Part shown: positions 36,461 to 44,384 of the stretch, piece after piece
Layout of the letters: each line of letters begins with the position of its first letter
How positions within the stretch are numbered: the first letter of the stretch is position 1
Assembly: GCF_003076755.1 (NCBI RefSeq)
Contig: NZ_QDKM01000001.1
Coordinates: 744,001-808,000, forward strand
Source: Pararhodobacter oceanensis
Lineage (GTDB): Bacteria > Pseudomonadota > Alphaproteobacteria > Rhodobacterales > Rhodobacteraceae
DNA length: 64,000 bases
Direction of reading: 5' to 3'
The notes under the pieces: generated by a model
Databases searched by the model: none
Told to the model about the DNA's origin: nothing
What the model saw: only the letters and a program-made list of their open reading frames with translations
Made by a program: the position numbers and the translations under genes

Positions 36461-37185
36461 CCCAGCCCGCCTATCAGTCCGACGCCTATGCGCAAAGCTG
36501 CACCACCACGGTCACCCGCCACAGCGAGATTGGCGGTGACAGCGGCGGCGTGGTGGTTGCGGCCTCGGTCTTCTATCCCAGCGGCGGCGGCCAGCCCGGC
36601 GACAGCGGCAGGCTGACTTGGGACGGCGGCGCGGCTGAGGTCACGGACACCCGCAAGGACGGCGATGATATCGCGCTGATCCTCGCCGCCGGGGCCGACC
36701 TGCCGCCCGTTGGTGCTGCGGTGACCATGACCCTCGACTGGTCCCGCCGCCACCGGCATATGCGCATCCATACCGCGCTGCACCTGCTGTCGGTGGTCAT
36801 TCCGCTGCCGGTCACCGGCGGCGCGATCACTGCCGAAAAGGGGCGGCTTGATTTCGATATGGTGGATGCGCCCGAGGACAAACAGCAGATTGAAGACGCG
36901 CTTAACGCGCTGGTCGCGCGTGATCTGGCGATTAGTGAAAGCTGGATCACGGATGCCGAACTGGCGGCCAATCCGGGTCTGGTAAAAACCATGTCGGTGC
37001 GCCCGCCCACGGGTCAGGGCCGCGTGCGGCTGGTGCGGATCGGCAGCGAGACCGAACAGATCGACCTGCAACCCTGCGGCGGCACCCATGTGCGCTCGAC
37101 CGGCGAGATCGGCCGTCTGCGCCTTGGCAAGATCGAGAAGAAAGGCAAACAAAACCGCCGCGTCTCGATCCATTTCGCCGATTAA
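36457..37185 (+). CDS. Alanyl-tRNA editing protein (AlaX family)
   Basis: This 242-residue stand-alone editing protein resembles the editing and C-terminal parts of alanyl-tRNA synthetase. It contains FYPSGGGQPGDSG near 36-48, zinc ligands HTALH near 104-108 and CGGTH near 208-212, and GRLRLGKIEKKGKQNRR near the end. AlaX hydrolyses mischarged Ser- or Gly-tRNA(Ala). The four-base overlap with the channel gene implies coupling. The assignment as AlaX is strong, but Ser versus Gly preference is unknown. Confidence 0.88.
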   Translation: MTQPAYQSDAYAQSCTTTVTRHSEIGGDSGGVVVAASVFYPSGGGQPGDSGRLTWDGGAAEVTDTRKDGDDIALILAAGADLPPVGAAVTMTLDWSRRHRHMRIHTALHLLSVVIPLPVTGGAITAEKGRLDFDMVDAPEDKQQIEDALNALVARDLAISESWITDAELAANPGLVKTMSVRPPTGQGRVRLVRIGSETEQIDLQPCGGTHVRSTGEIGRLRLGKIEKKGKQNRRVSIHFAD

Positions 37186-37215
37186 CCCTAACGCCAATTA
37201 ACCTTAACACCCCCT

Positions 37216-37290
37216 CATCTGTCCAAAAATATCCTGGGGGTGAGGCCGCAGGCCGAGGGGGCAAAGCCCCCTGCCTTTTCCCCCTCGCCA
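37216..37290 (+). repeat. Dispersed palindromic repeat, copy 2
   Basis: It starts CATCTGTCCAAAAATATCC, then GGGGGTGAGGCCGC and a GGGGGC/GCCCCC hairpin. It shares the edge and orientation of copies 1 and 3 and matches the complement of copy 4 especially well. It lies directly after the AlaX gene. Confidence 0.65.
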
Positions 37291-37350
37291 AACCCAAGCG
37301 CATAGGGTCGCGCCACCAACCATCTGTTGGGCACGGGCGCCAGCCCGGGC

Positions 37351-37473
37351 CGCGCCCGACCCTCCCCCCGGGAGGGCGCTTTGGCGATGGCAGTCATCGC
37401 TCGCGCGACATCTATGCTTTTGCGGATAGTGAGTTGTGGAAAGGGAGCACGCGCCCACCCAGGGTCGGGCGCG
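37351..37473 (+). repeat. MITE-like element with 13-bp terminal inverted repeats, copy C
   Basis: The 123-base element runs from CGCGCCCGACCCT (37351-37363) to AGGGTCGGGCGCG (37461-37473) and is collinear with copy B. With copy 2 of the palindromic repeat it fills the 341-base gap between convergent alaX and nadK. No gene is present in that gap. Confidence 0.75.
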
Positions 37474-37526
37474 TCCCTTTGCGCTTGGCTGCGACCGCTC
37501 GGCGGTAAAGCCTAAACTGCCCGCCC

Positions 37527-38309
37527 CTAGAAAAACTGCTCGCGGATCAGCCGTTCTTCCAACCCATGCCCGGGATCAAACAGCAACCGGTGCCGCACCC
37601 GCGTTTCCGAGCGGATCTCGACACTGACCACATCGCGCACCGATTGCCCGTCGCCCTCGGCCATCACCGGCCGTTTATGCGCCTCAAGCACATCAAACCG
37701 CACCGTCGCCGCCTTCGGCAATAACGCCCCGCGCCAGCGCCGCGGGCGGAACGCCGCGACGGCGGTCAGCGCCAGAACATCCGCGCCAATCGGTAGGATC
37801 GGCCCATGCGCCGAGTAATTATACGCCGTCGAGCCCGCTGGCGTGGCAATCAGCGCACCGTCGCAGACCAGTTCCTCCATCCGCAGCTTGCCGTCCACGG
37901 TGATCCTGAGCCGCGCCGCCTGCGGGCCTTCGCGCAGCAAGGACACCTCGTTGATCGCCAGCGCCTGATGCACCCGCCCGCTTGAGGTGGTCGCGGTCAG
38001 CGCCAAAGGGTTCAGCACCGTCTCCTGCGCCGCCGCCAGCCGTTCCGGCAGATCCTCGGTCTCGAATTCATTCATCAAAAACCCGACCGTGCCGCGGTTC
38101 ATCCCGTAGACCGGAATATCGCGCGCCTGTGTCGCATGCAGGGTTTCCAGCATGAACCCGTCGCCGCCCAGCGCCACGATCACCTCGGCGGTCTCCAGCG
38201 GCGCATCCCCGTAGCGCGCAATCAACGCGTCGCGGGCGTCCTGCGCGGCTTGTGTGCGGCTGGCCAAAAACACGATGGCCACCCTCTGGGCATGGGAAAT
38301 GTCCGACAT
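37527..38309 (-). CDS. nadK: NAD kinase
   Basis: NAD kinase phosphorylates NAD to NADP with ATP or polyphosphate. The 260-residue protein has GGDGFMLETLH near 46, the NRGTVGFLMN motif near 77, and CDGALIATPAGSTAYNYSAHG near 145-165 in shorter segments. The length is typical for the alphaproteobacterial enzyme. The ATG at 38309 has a strong AGGAGG. A 115-residue upstream extension of the frame is rejected. It is divergent from glyA, so the 175-base gap holds both promoters. Confidence 0.94.
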   Translation of the reverse strand: MSDISHAQRVAIVFLASRTQAAQDARDALIARYGDAPLETAEVIVALGGDGFMLETLHATQARDIPVYGMNRGTVGFLMNEFETEDLPERLAAAQETVLNPLALTATTSSGRVHQALAINEVSLLREGPQAARLRITVDGKLRMEELVCDGALIATPAGSTAYNYSAHGPILPIGADVLALTAVAAFRPRRWRGALLPKAATVRFDVLEAHKRPVMAEGDGQSVRDVVSVEIRSETRVRHRLLFDPGHGLEERLIREQFF

Positions 38310-38484
38310 CAAATGCCTCCTGAGCGCATCGTCCCCCGAGGTTTCGCAAATGCGCGCTTGGCAGGCAATCAGAAAGCGCATTTCGCCTTTCATCCGCATA
38401 ACGCCGCTTTCAACGCTTTTAGCTGGCCATGAGCTGGGGTAGACATCGCCGGAACAATAGCCCTTTCGTCGGCAGGAGACGCAT

Positions 38485-39771
38485 ATGACCGCCCCACATG
38501 GCTTTTTCACTGACTCGCTTGCAAGTCGCGACCCCGAGATCGCCAAGGCCATCGGCCTCGAACTTGGCCGCCAGCGCGATGAAATCGAGCTGATCGCTTC
38601 GGAAAACATCGTCTCGGCGGCGGTGATGGAAGCCCAAGGCTCGGTGATGACCAATAAATACGCCGAGGGCTACCCGGGTCGGCGCTATTACGGCGGCTGC
38701 CAATATGTCGATATCGCCGAAGATCTGGCGATCGAGCGCGCCTGCAAACTGTTCAACTGCGAATTTGCCAATGTGCAGCCGAACTCGGGCTCACAGGCCA
38801 ACCAAGGCGTGTTCACCGCGCTGATCAAGCCGGGCGATACGATCCTCGGTATGGATCTGGCTTCGGGCGGGCATCTGACCCATGGCGCGCGGCCCAACCA
38901 GTCGGGCAAATGGTTCAACGCGGTGCATTACGGCGTGCGCAAAGAGGACAACCGGATCGACTATGACCAGCTCGAGGCGCTGGCCGACGAGCATCTGCCG
39001 AAGCTGATCATCGCCGGTGGTTCGGCAATCCCGCGGCAGATCGATTTCGCCCGCTTCCGCGAGATTGCCGATAAGGTCGGCGCCTATCTCTTGGTCGATA
39101 TGGCGCATTTCGCCGGTCTGGTCGCCGGTGGTCAGCACCCCTCGCCCTTCCCCCATGCGCATGTCGCCACCACCACCACCCATAAAACCCTGCGCGGCCC
39201 GCGCGGCGGGATGATCCTGACCAATGACGAGGCGATCGCCAAGAAAATCAACTCGGCGATCTTCCCCGGCATTCAGGGCGGACCGTTGATGCATGTCATC
39301 GCGGCCAAAGCCGTCGCTTTCGGCGAGGCGCTGCAGCCCGGGTTCAAGGACTACTCGGCGCAGGTGGTGAAAAACGCGCAGGCGATGGCGGACCAGTTGA
39401 TCCAGGGCGGGCTCGATATCGTCACCGGCGGCACCGACACCCATGTGATGCTGGTGGATCTGCGTCCCAAAGGCGTTAAGGGCAACGCCACCGAGAAGGC
39501 TCTGGGCCGCGCCCATATCACCTGCAACAAGAACGGCATCCCGTTCGATCCTGAAAAGCCGATGGTGACCTCGGGCGTGCGTCTGGGCTCGCCCGCTGGC
39601 ACCACCCGCGGCTTTGGCGAGGCGGAATTCCGCCAGATCGCCGATTGGATCGTCGAGGTGGTCGACGGGCTGGCGGCCAATGGCGAAGACGGCAATGACG
39701 CGGTCGAAGCCGCGGTGCGCGCCAAGGTGCAAGAGCTCTGCGCCCGCTTCCCGCTTTATCCGGGCCTCTAA
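38485..39771 (+). CDS. glyA: Serine hydroxymethyltransferase
   Basis: GlyA interconverts serine and glycine with tetrahydrofolate. The 428-residue PLP enzyme has [15 protein letters not shown] near 35, [14 protein letters not shown] near 53-66, and the PLP lysine in [16 protein letters not shown] near 236. [15 protein letters not shown] lies near the C-terminus. GGAG precedes the ATG at good spacing. It is monocistronic with a terminator-like hairpin downstream. I see no recognisable riboswitch in the 175-base leader shared with nadK. Confidence 0.97.
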   Translation: MTAPHGFFTDSLASRDPEIAKAIGLELGRQRDEIELIASENIVSAAVMEAQGSVMTNKYAEGYPGRRYYGGCQYVDIAEDLAIERACKLFNCEFANVQPNSGSQANQGVFTALIKPGDTILGMDLASGGHLTHGARPNQSGKWFNAVHYGVRKEDNRIDYDQLEALADEHLPKLIIAGGSAIPRQIDFARFREIADKVGAYLLVDMAHFAGLVAGGQHPSPFPHAHVATTTTHKTLRGPRGGMILTNDEAIAKKINSAIFPGIQGGPLMHVIAAKAVAFGEALQPGFKDYSAQVVKNAQAMADQLIQGGLDIVTGGTDTHVMLVDLRPKGVKGNATEKALGRAHITCNKNGIPFDPEKPMVTSGVRLGSPAGTTRGFGEAEFRQIADWIVEVVDGLAANGEDGNDAVEAAVRAKVQELCARFPLYPGL

Positions 39772-39801
39772 GCCCTGAAGTTTCGCCTTGCGACATGGTC
39801 A

Positions 39802-39830
39802 ACGCGTCCGGATTTGCCTCCGGGCGCGTT
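39802..39830 (+). terminator. Terminator after glyA
   Basis: ACGCG-TCCGGA pairs with TCCGGG-CGCGT across a short A+T loop, followed by TTTGCCTTTTG. It begins about 30 bases after the glyA stop. Confidence 0.65.
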
Positions 39831-39850
39831 TGCCTTTTGCGTAGAACGCG

Positions 39851-39875
39851 TTGACAACCATATCGCGGCGATATG
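39851..39875 (+). promoter_or_regulatory. Possible promoter with embedded palindromic operator
   Basis: TTGACA at 39851-39856 matches a -35 box and is followed by a perfect inverted repeat, CATATCGC and GCGATATG around one base (39859-39875). A repressor bound there would occlude the promoter of the alpha/beta hydrolase that starts at 39907. The -10 box is not clear. Confidence 0.4.
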
Positions 39876-39906
39876 CGCTTAACGAATTAACCTTGATGAG
39901 GATGCC

Positions 39907-40683
39907 ATGCTGACCATCACCCGCCACGGAACCCCCAGCGCGCTACCGGCGCTCTTGATCGCCCATGGGCTGTTCGGCTCGGGGCGCAATTGGGGTGCGA
40001 TTGCCAAGCGGATGTCCGACAGCCGCGAGGTTCTGGCCGTCGATATGCGCAACCATGCGGGCAGTTTCTGGGACGCGCGCCATGATTATCCGGCGATGGC
40101 CGCGGATCTGGCGCAGGTGATCGAGGCCGAGGGGCAAAAGATGGATGTTCTGGGCCATTCGATGGGCGGCAAAGCGGTGATGGTTTTGGCGCTGACCCGC
40201 CCCGAATTGGTCAACCGCGCGGTGATCGCCGATATCGCGCCGGTGGCTTACGGCCACAGCCAGAACGAGTTGATCCACGCGATGCGCGGGCTGGATCTGG
40301 AGGGGCTTGCCAGCCGCTCCGAGGCGGATCGCCGCTTGGCCAGCGAGATCGAAGACCCGCAGGTGCGCGCGTTTTTGCTGCAATCTCTGGACCTTAAGGC
40401 GCAGCCTCCGCGCTGGCGATTGCATCTGGATGTGCTGGAGGCGCAGATGGATGTGATCACCGGCTGGCCCGAGGACGCCGAGGGCACGGCGCCCTATCAG
40501 GGGCCGGTGTTGTTCCTCTCGGGCGGGGCATCGGATTACGTCAAACCCAGCGACCGCAGCAAAATCCGCGCGCTGTTTCCCAGGGCCCGTATGGCAAAGA
40601 TCCCCGACGCTGGCCATTGGCTCCACGCCGAACAACCACGGGCTTTTGAACAGACCCTGCGGGTGTTTCTGGGCGACGGGTAG
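39907..40683 (+). CDS. Alpha/beta hydrolase, YbfF-like esterase
   Basis: This 258-residue protein has the alpha/beta-hydrolase fold with oxyanion HGLFGSGRNWG (20-30), nucleophile S85 in LGHSMGGKA, a catalytic aspartate probably near 210 in LSGGASDYV, and catalytic histidine in DAGHWLHAEQP near 238. DMRNHAGS near 46 is typical of the YbfF esterase group, which hydrolyses short acyl and thioester substrates in vitro. The physiological substrate is unknown. It appears monocistronic, and its 3' end abuts the first 170-bp repeat array. Confidence 0.85.
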   Translation: MLTITRHGTPSALPALLIAHGLFGSGRNWGAIAKRMSDSREVLAVDMRNHAGSFWDARHDYPAMAADLAQVIEAEGQKMDVLGHSMGGKAVMVLALTRPELVNRAVIADIAPVAYGHSQNELIHAMRGLDLEGLASRSEADRRLASEIEDPQVRAFLLQSLDLKAQPPRWRLHLDVLEAQMDVITGWPEDAEGTAPYQGPVLFLSGGASDYVKPSDRSKIRALFPRARMAKIPDAGHWLHAEQPRAFEQTLRVFLGDG

Positions 40684-40694
40684 GGTTGAGCTGC

Positions 40695-41410
40695 GCGCCC
40701 CATAGCGCCTCGCCAGACCGCGGGATGGCGCCCCCACCGTTGAGCGATGCGCTTTATGGCGCGTTCTACATCCATCATGTGAACGACGCGCCCAGCGGCA
40801 CCAAATCGCCAGCCCCGTGGGCGGTCTGGCGATGCGCGGCGGCTTACGCCTTGTCTCGCGCGGAGCAGTGGAACAACGGAGCGCCTCGCCAGCCCTGCCG
40901 GCGGTCCCCCTCTCGGAGATTTTGATATAATCACCTGCCGGTCGACGGGAAGATGCGCGGCGGCTACGCCTTGTCCCGCGCGGAGCAGTAGAACAACGGA
41001 GCGCCTCGCCAGACCGCGGGATGGCGTTCCAACCGCTGAACGATGCGCTTTATGGTGGCCAAGTCCGCAAACCAGCTAAGCGATGCGCCCAGCGGCACCA
41101 AATCGCCAGCCCGTGCGGGCGGTCTGGCGATGCGCGGCGGCTACGCCTTGACTCCGCGCGGGGCGAAAAGATCAACGTCGATACATCAAGTTGCGACTAA
41201 GCAAGGAATAGCTTCTGCACCACAGAGCGCCTCGCCAGACCGCGGGGTGGCGAGCCCAACCGCTGAACCATGCGCTTTATGGCGCGTTCTACATCCATAG
41301 TGTGAACGACGTGCCCAGCGGCACCAAATCGCCAGCCCGGGGGGCGGTCTGGCGATGCGCGGCGGCTTCGCCTTGATTCCGCGCGGGCAGTTGGACGCAG
41401 GGTTATCGCT
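40695..41410 (+). repeat. Tandem array 1 of about 170-bp palindromic repeats
   Basis: About four imperfect direct copies follow the hydrolase gene. Most carry AGCGCCTCGCCAGACCGC, then GCGCTTTATGGxG, ACATCCAT, CCCAGCGGCACCAAATCGCC, a GCCAG..CTGGC hairpin, and GATGCGCGGCGGC. The GATGCGCGGC landmark occurs at 40831, 40952, 41129 and 41353, giving spacings of 121, 177 and 224, so one copy carries a deletion and another an insertion. Short open frames inside are broken between copies and unlikely to be coding. The array is homologous to the one at 43060-43700. Confidence 0.8.
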
Positions 41411-41415
41411 CCGCC

Positions 41416-41598
41416 TTACAACTCCTGCAATTTCCGCGCGATCAGCCAGCTTACCGGCAGCGCGACAATCGCGCCGATCACCGCCGCGACGACAATCGAC
41501 TGCACGTCATACATATTCATCGTCACCGCGACGATAACCCCGATCCCTGCCAGGGTGGTCCCGACAACGGCATACAACAGGGAGGTCAATCTCAGCAT
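41416..41598 (-). CDS. Small two-helix membrane protein
   Basis: This 60-residue protein is almost entirely hydrophobic, with two predicted membrane helices (about 4-24 and 33-53) and a basic C-terminus (ARKLQEL). AAAGGG precedes the ATG at fair spacing, which supports translation. Proteins of this size and pattern recur in Rhodobacteraceae, but I cannot assign a function. Its 3' end touches repeat array 1. Confidence 0.65.
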   Translation of the reverse strand: MLRLTSLLYAVVGTTLAGIGVIVAVTMNMYDVQSIVVAAVIGAIVALPVSWLIARKLQEL

Positions 41599-41713
41599 TT
41601 CATGCCCTTTATCTTAAGTTCACGGCCAGCATAGGACATAAGACAGCGGCAACCTTGATCTTGCGCAAATCGCAGCTGCAGGTCAGGCAAGTCACGCAAG
41701 CTAGACGAAGACA

Positions 41714-42031
41714 TCACCCGCCGCTGCACGACAATCGCGCGTTCATCACCCCGCTATCGCCCACCGCCGAGCCCGCAATCACCGAACAACCGGTGGCCTG
41801 TTCGGCAGCCTGCACCATCGCCTCAAGGATCGCAATATGCTCGGGACGCCGCGCATAGCCCATGCGAATCACCTGCACCTCGGGCCGTAGCCGGTCGAGC
41901 CGCGCGTAGACATCATAGCGCCGCCCGTCGATCTCGACGCTGCGCGGGGCGACTCCGAAATACGCATGCCCCGGCGAGGAACAGCCAGAGCCAATCAGAG
42001 CGACAAGACAGAGCAACACAACAGGCTTCAT
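41714..42031 (-). CDS. Small lipoprotein of unknown function
   Basis: This 105-residue protein starts with MKPVVLLCLVALIGSGC, a lipoprotein signal with lipobox cysteine at residue 17. The remaining 88 residues include DGRRYDVYARLDRLRPEVQ and a C-terminal part with two cysteines (ATGCSVI, ARLSCSGG). No known domain is recognised. A 57-residue upstream extension of the frame would run through the tRNA-Val gene and is rejected. Confidence 0.65.
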   Translation of the reverse strand: MKPVVLLCLVALIGSGCSSPGHAYFGVAPRSVEIDGRRYDVYARLDRLRPEVQVIRMGYARRPEHIAILEAMVQAAEQATGCSVIAGSAVGDSGVMNARLSCSGG

Positions 42032-42132
42032 GCCGCGAGTATCCGCCGTCAGGGTTAATGACAAATTAATCCAGCAGGAAAACCGGCGAGTGGCTTGCCC
42101 TCGGCCCCGCCTTCGGTCTATCAGGGCGGCGC

Positions 42133-42208
<76 letters not shown>

Positions 42209-42230
42209 TCCCCCACCGAAACACCGAAAA

Positions 42231-42254
42231 GCCCCGGCGGCGAACCACCGGGGC
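42231..42254 (-). terminator. Terminator between tRNA-Val and the fasciclin gene
   Basis: GCCCCGGCGG and CCACCGGGGC arms enclose CGAA. AAAA on its left gives a U-run for the leftward fasciclin transcript. Confidence 0.75.
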
Positions 42255-42298
42255 CAAACGCTCTATGTCAGCGCGGGTTTTGTGATCACATCGCGTGA

Positions 42299-42859
42299 TC
42301 ACATGGCGGGCAAGAGCACGCTGTCGATCACATGGATCACACCGTTCGACTGTTTGACATCAGCAATTGTGACATTCGCCGCGCGGCCCTGACCGTCGAT
42401 GATCTGGATCACCCCGTCGGTCATCGTCGCCTCGAATTCACAGCCGCCGACGGTGGTCACCGTATGGCTGCCGCCATCATCCGAGATCATCGTGTTGATA
42501 TCGCCCCAAAGCGCGTTCGTCGCGACCACATGGCAGGTCAACACGGTCTGCAACTGCGCAAGGTTCTCGGGCATCAGCAGCATCTCGACGGTACCATCGG
42601 GCAGCGCGTCAAAAGCGGCGTTGGTCGGGGCGAAAACGGTGAACGGCCCCTCGCCCTGCAGCGTTTCCACCAGACCGGCGGCCTGCACGGCGGCGACCAG
42701 CGTGGTGTGATCGGCCGAATTCAGCGCGTTCTCGACAATATTTCGGCTCTCCAGCATCGGCGCACCGCCGACCATCGGATTTTCACTATGCGATTCCGCA
42801 AAGGCAAACGAGGTGCTCAGGGCGGTGGCGGTGATTGCGGCGGCAAAAGTCAGTTTCAT
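42299..42859 (-). CDS. Secreted fasciclin (FAS1) domain protein
   Basis: This 186-residue protein has a signal peptide (MKLTFAAAITATALSTSF, then AFA) and one FAS1 domain (about 40-183). The H1 motif is seen in FTVFAPTNAAFDALP, and the H2-like end is VIHVIDSVLLP. FAS1 proteins are secreted or surface adhesion and polymer-binding proteins. GGGAGA lies before the ATG. The next genes upstream, beyond repeat array 2, are an anti-sigma/sigma pair. Fasciclin proteins Mpt70/Mpt83 are controlled by SigK/RskA in mycobacteria, so a similar regulatory link is plausible here. Confidence 0.88.
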   Translation of the reverse strand: MKLTFAAAITATALSTSFAFAESHSENPMVGGAPMLESRNIVENALNSADHTTLVAAVQAAGLVETLQGEGPFTVFAPTNAAFDALPDGTVEMLLMPENLAQLQTVLTCHVVATNALWGDINTMISDDGGSHTVTTVGGCEFEATMTDGVIQIIDGQGRAANVTIADVKQSNGVIHVIDSVLLPAM

Positions 42860-42957
42860 AAGTATCTCCCGTTGGGTGTTTCAGGCCCAACCTCTGGGCC
42901 CATAGTTGAGAAACGGGAGGTTTTCGGGGAAGTTTCAGATCGGGCGAAAAAAGATGA

Positions 42958-42978
42958 AAAACTTTGCGAGAAAGTTTT
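42958..42978. promoter_or_regulatory. Inverted repeat upstream of the fasciclin gene
   Basis: AAAACTTT and AAAGTTTT form perfect eight-base arms around five bases, about 100 bases upstream of the fasciclin start, in an A+T-rich stretch. It is a candidate regulator site. Confidence 0.4.
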
Positions 42979-43059
42979 CAGCGCTCCTTCTTCGCCTCTC
43001 TCGCGCGGCCTAAAACGAACCCGCCACGCACCACGCCTCACCTATTACGCGCACCATAA

Positions 43060-43665
43060 GCCGCACATCGCCAGTCCGCGGGATGGCGGCCCATGGGTTG
43101 AACGGCGCGCTTTATGGTGCGGCCCATATCCATGATCTGATCGGAACGCTTACGGCAAAGGATCGCCAGCCCGGGGGGCGGTCTGGCGATGTGCGGCGGC
43201 TGCGCCTTTATTCCGCACAAGAAGGCCCACTGACACAGTGCCAGACCGCAGGTCGGCGACCGATGGGTTAAGCGACGCGCTTTACGGTGCGGTCTACATC
43301 CATGATCTGATCGGAGCGCTTACGACAAAGGATCGCCAGCCCGCGGGGCGGTCTGGCGATGTGCGGCGGCTTCGCCTTGTGTCCGCACGTATGGCGCTTC
43401 GACACAGTGCCAGAGCGCAGGTTGGCGACCCACGGGTTGAACGACGCGCTTTATGGTGCGGCCTACATCCATGAGCTGATCGGTGCGCATGCGGCAAAGG
43501 ATCGCCAGCCCGGGGGGCGGTCTGGCGATGTGCGGCGGCTGCGCCTTGAGTCCGCACCAGAAGGCACTCCGGCACAGAGCCAGACCGCAAGTTGGCGACC
43601 CACGGGTTGAGCAGCGCGGATGATTGTGCGGCCTGCATCTACGATCTGATCGGGGCACTGAATGC
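43060..43665 (+). repeat. Tandem array 2 of about 170-bp palindromic repeats
   Basis: Three full copies and a degraded fourth occur in direct orientation. The ATCGCCAG landmark falls at 43162, 43332, 43501 and 43670, so the period is 169-170 bases. Each copy contains GCGCTTTAtGGTGCGG, ACATCCATGA, TGATCGG, then a GCCAG..CTGGC hairpin and GATGTGCGGCGGC. The array shares these blocks with array 1. It is non-coding: the period is not a multiple of three, so no reading frame survives between copies. Confidence 0.85.
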
Positions 43666-43697
43666 AAAAATCGCCAGACCGGTCCCGGTCTGGCGAT
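43666..43697 (-). terminator. Intrinsic terminator of the sigma/anti-sigma operon
   Basis: Perfect 13-base arms ATCGCCAGACCGG and CCGGTCTGGCGAT enclose two bases. A run of A on the plus strand gives a U-run for the minus-strand transcript. It lies 34 bases after the anti-sigma stop and is also the last hairpin of repeat array 2. Confidence 0.85.
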
Positions 43698-43730
43698 ACA
43701 CGACACCCACGCCTTGCCTCCTGCTGAGGA

Positions 43731-44384
43731 TCAGTTCACGCTCGGCAATACCGCTGTTGCCAGCACCGGTCCGGTCGGCAGATCGCCGGGTGCGCCGCCC
43801 GCAGGCTCAAGGCTCACCGCGAGGGTCACCCCCGCGAGTAGTTCCGCCTCGACCCGTGTCACCGGCCCGCGCAAGAGACCCAGCGAGCGCGGCACACCGT
43901 CATCGCCGATCGCCCAGAGCTCATAGTCACGCCCCTCGCCCGCCGCATCCAGCGCCAGCGCGAATTCCAGCGCCGCGCCATCATAATCCGCCACGAACCG
44001 CGCGTCCTCGCCGACCAGTTGCACCTGCACCGGCGCCGGAGCCTGCGGCCAGAGAACCACCGCCAGAACCACGCTTGCCGAGAGGGCCGCCGCCGCGAAG
44101 CCGGTGAACCAGCGCCGCCGCGCACGCGTAGGTGCAGGGAACAACCGCGCCTCGATCTGCGGCATCAAATCCGCTGCGGGCACCGCAGCGTAAGCCTCAT
44201 TCAGCCCCGCCAACCGCTCTTCCCACTGTGCCACCAGCGCCGCGAAGGCGCCATCGACCTGCGCCCGCTCCGCCGCCGCGCGCCAGTCGGCACCAGTCAA
44301 TACGCCGAGCACATACTCGGCGGCCAAGAGGTCATCGCGCTGCTCGGGGGTCTCCTCGGGCGTATGATCACCTGATTGCGTCAT
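43731..44384 (-). CDS. RskA/ChrR-like anti-sigma factor
   Basis: This 217-residue protein has an N-terminal cytoplasmic anti-sigma region (1-85, with LLAAEYVLGVLTG and QWEERLAGLNEAY), one transmembrane helix (about 92-112), and a periplasmic RskA-type C-terminal domain (115-217) with YELWAIGDDGVPRSLG. Such proteins hold ECF sigma factors until released by regulated proteolysis. The start overlaps the sigma stop as ATGA, so the two are coupled. A longer frame upstream is rejected. The periplasmic signal is unknown. Confidence 0.88.
   Translation of the reverse strand: MTQSGDHTPEETPEQRDDLLAAEYVLGVLTGADWRAAAERAQVDGAFAALVAQWEERLAGLNEAYAAVPAADLMPQIEARLFPAPTRARRRWFTGFAAAALSASVVLAVVLWPQAPAPVQVQLVGEDARFVADYDGAALEFALALDAAGEGRDYELWAIGDDGVPRSLGLLRGPVTRVEAELLAGVTLAVSLEPAGGAPGDLPTGPVLATAVLPSVN

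Noticed and set aside
38310-38484. Riboswitch (glycine, ZTP or tetrahydrofolate) upstream of glyA
   Set aside because: I could not find the conserved cores of any of these classes in the leader.
38310-38654. N-terminal extension of NAD kinase
   Set aside because: The extension runs through the glyA promoter and start on the opposite strand. A strong ribosome binding site precedes the shorter start, and the extension has no NAD kinase similarity.
40686-41300. Short open frames within repeat array 1 with recurring peptides
   Set aside because: They are interrupted and shifted between copies and follow the DNA repeat rather than codon constraints.
43060-43700. CRISPR array
   Set aside because: Units are 170 bases, fully repetitive without unique spacers, and no cas genes are present.
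43038-43706. Open frames on both strands within repeat array 2
   Set aside because: The 169-170 base period is not a multiple of three, so frames do not persist. Hairpin-rich DNA explains the repeated peptides.
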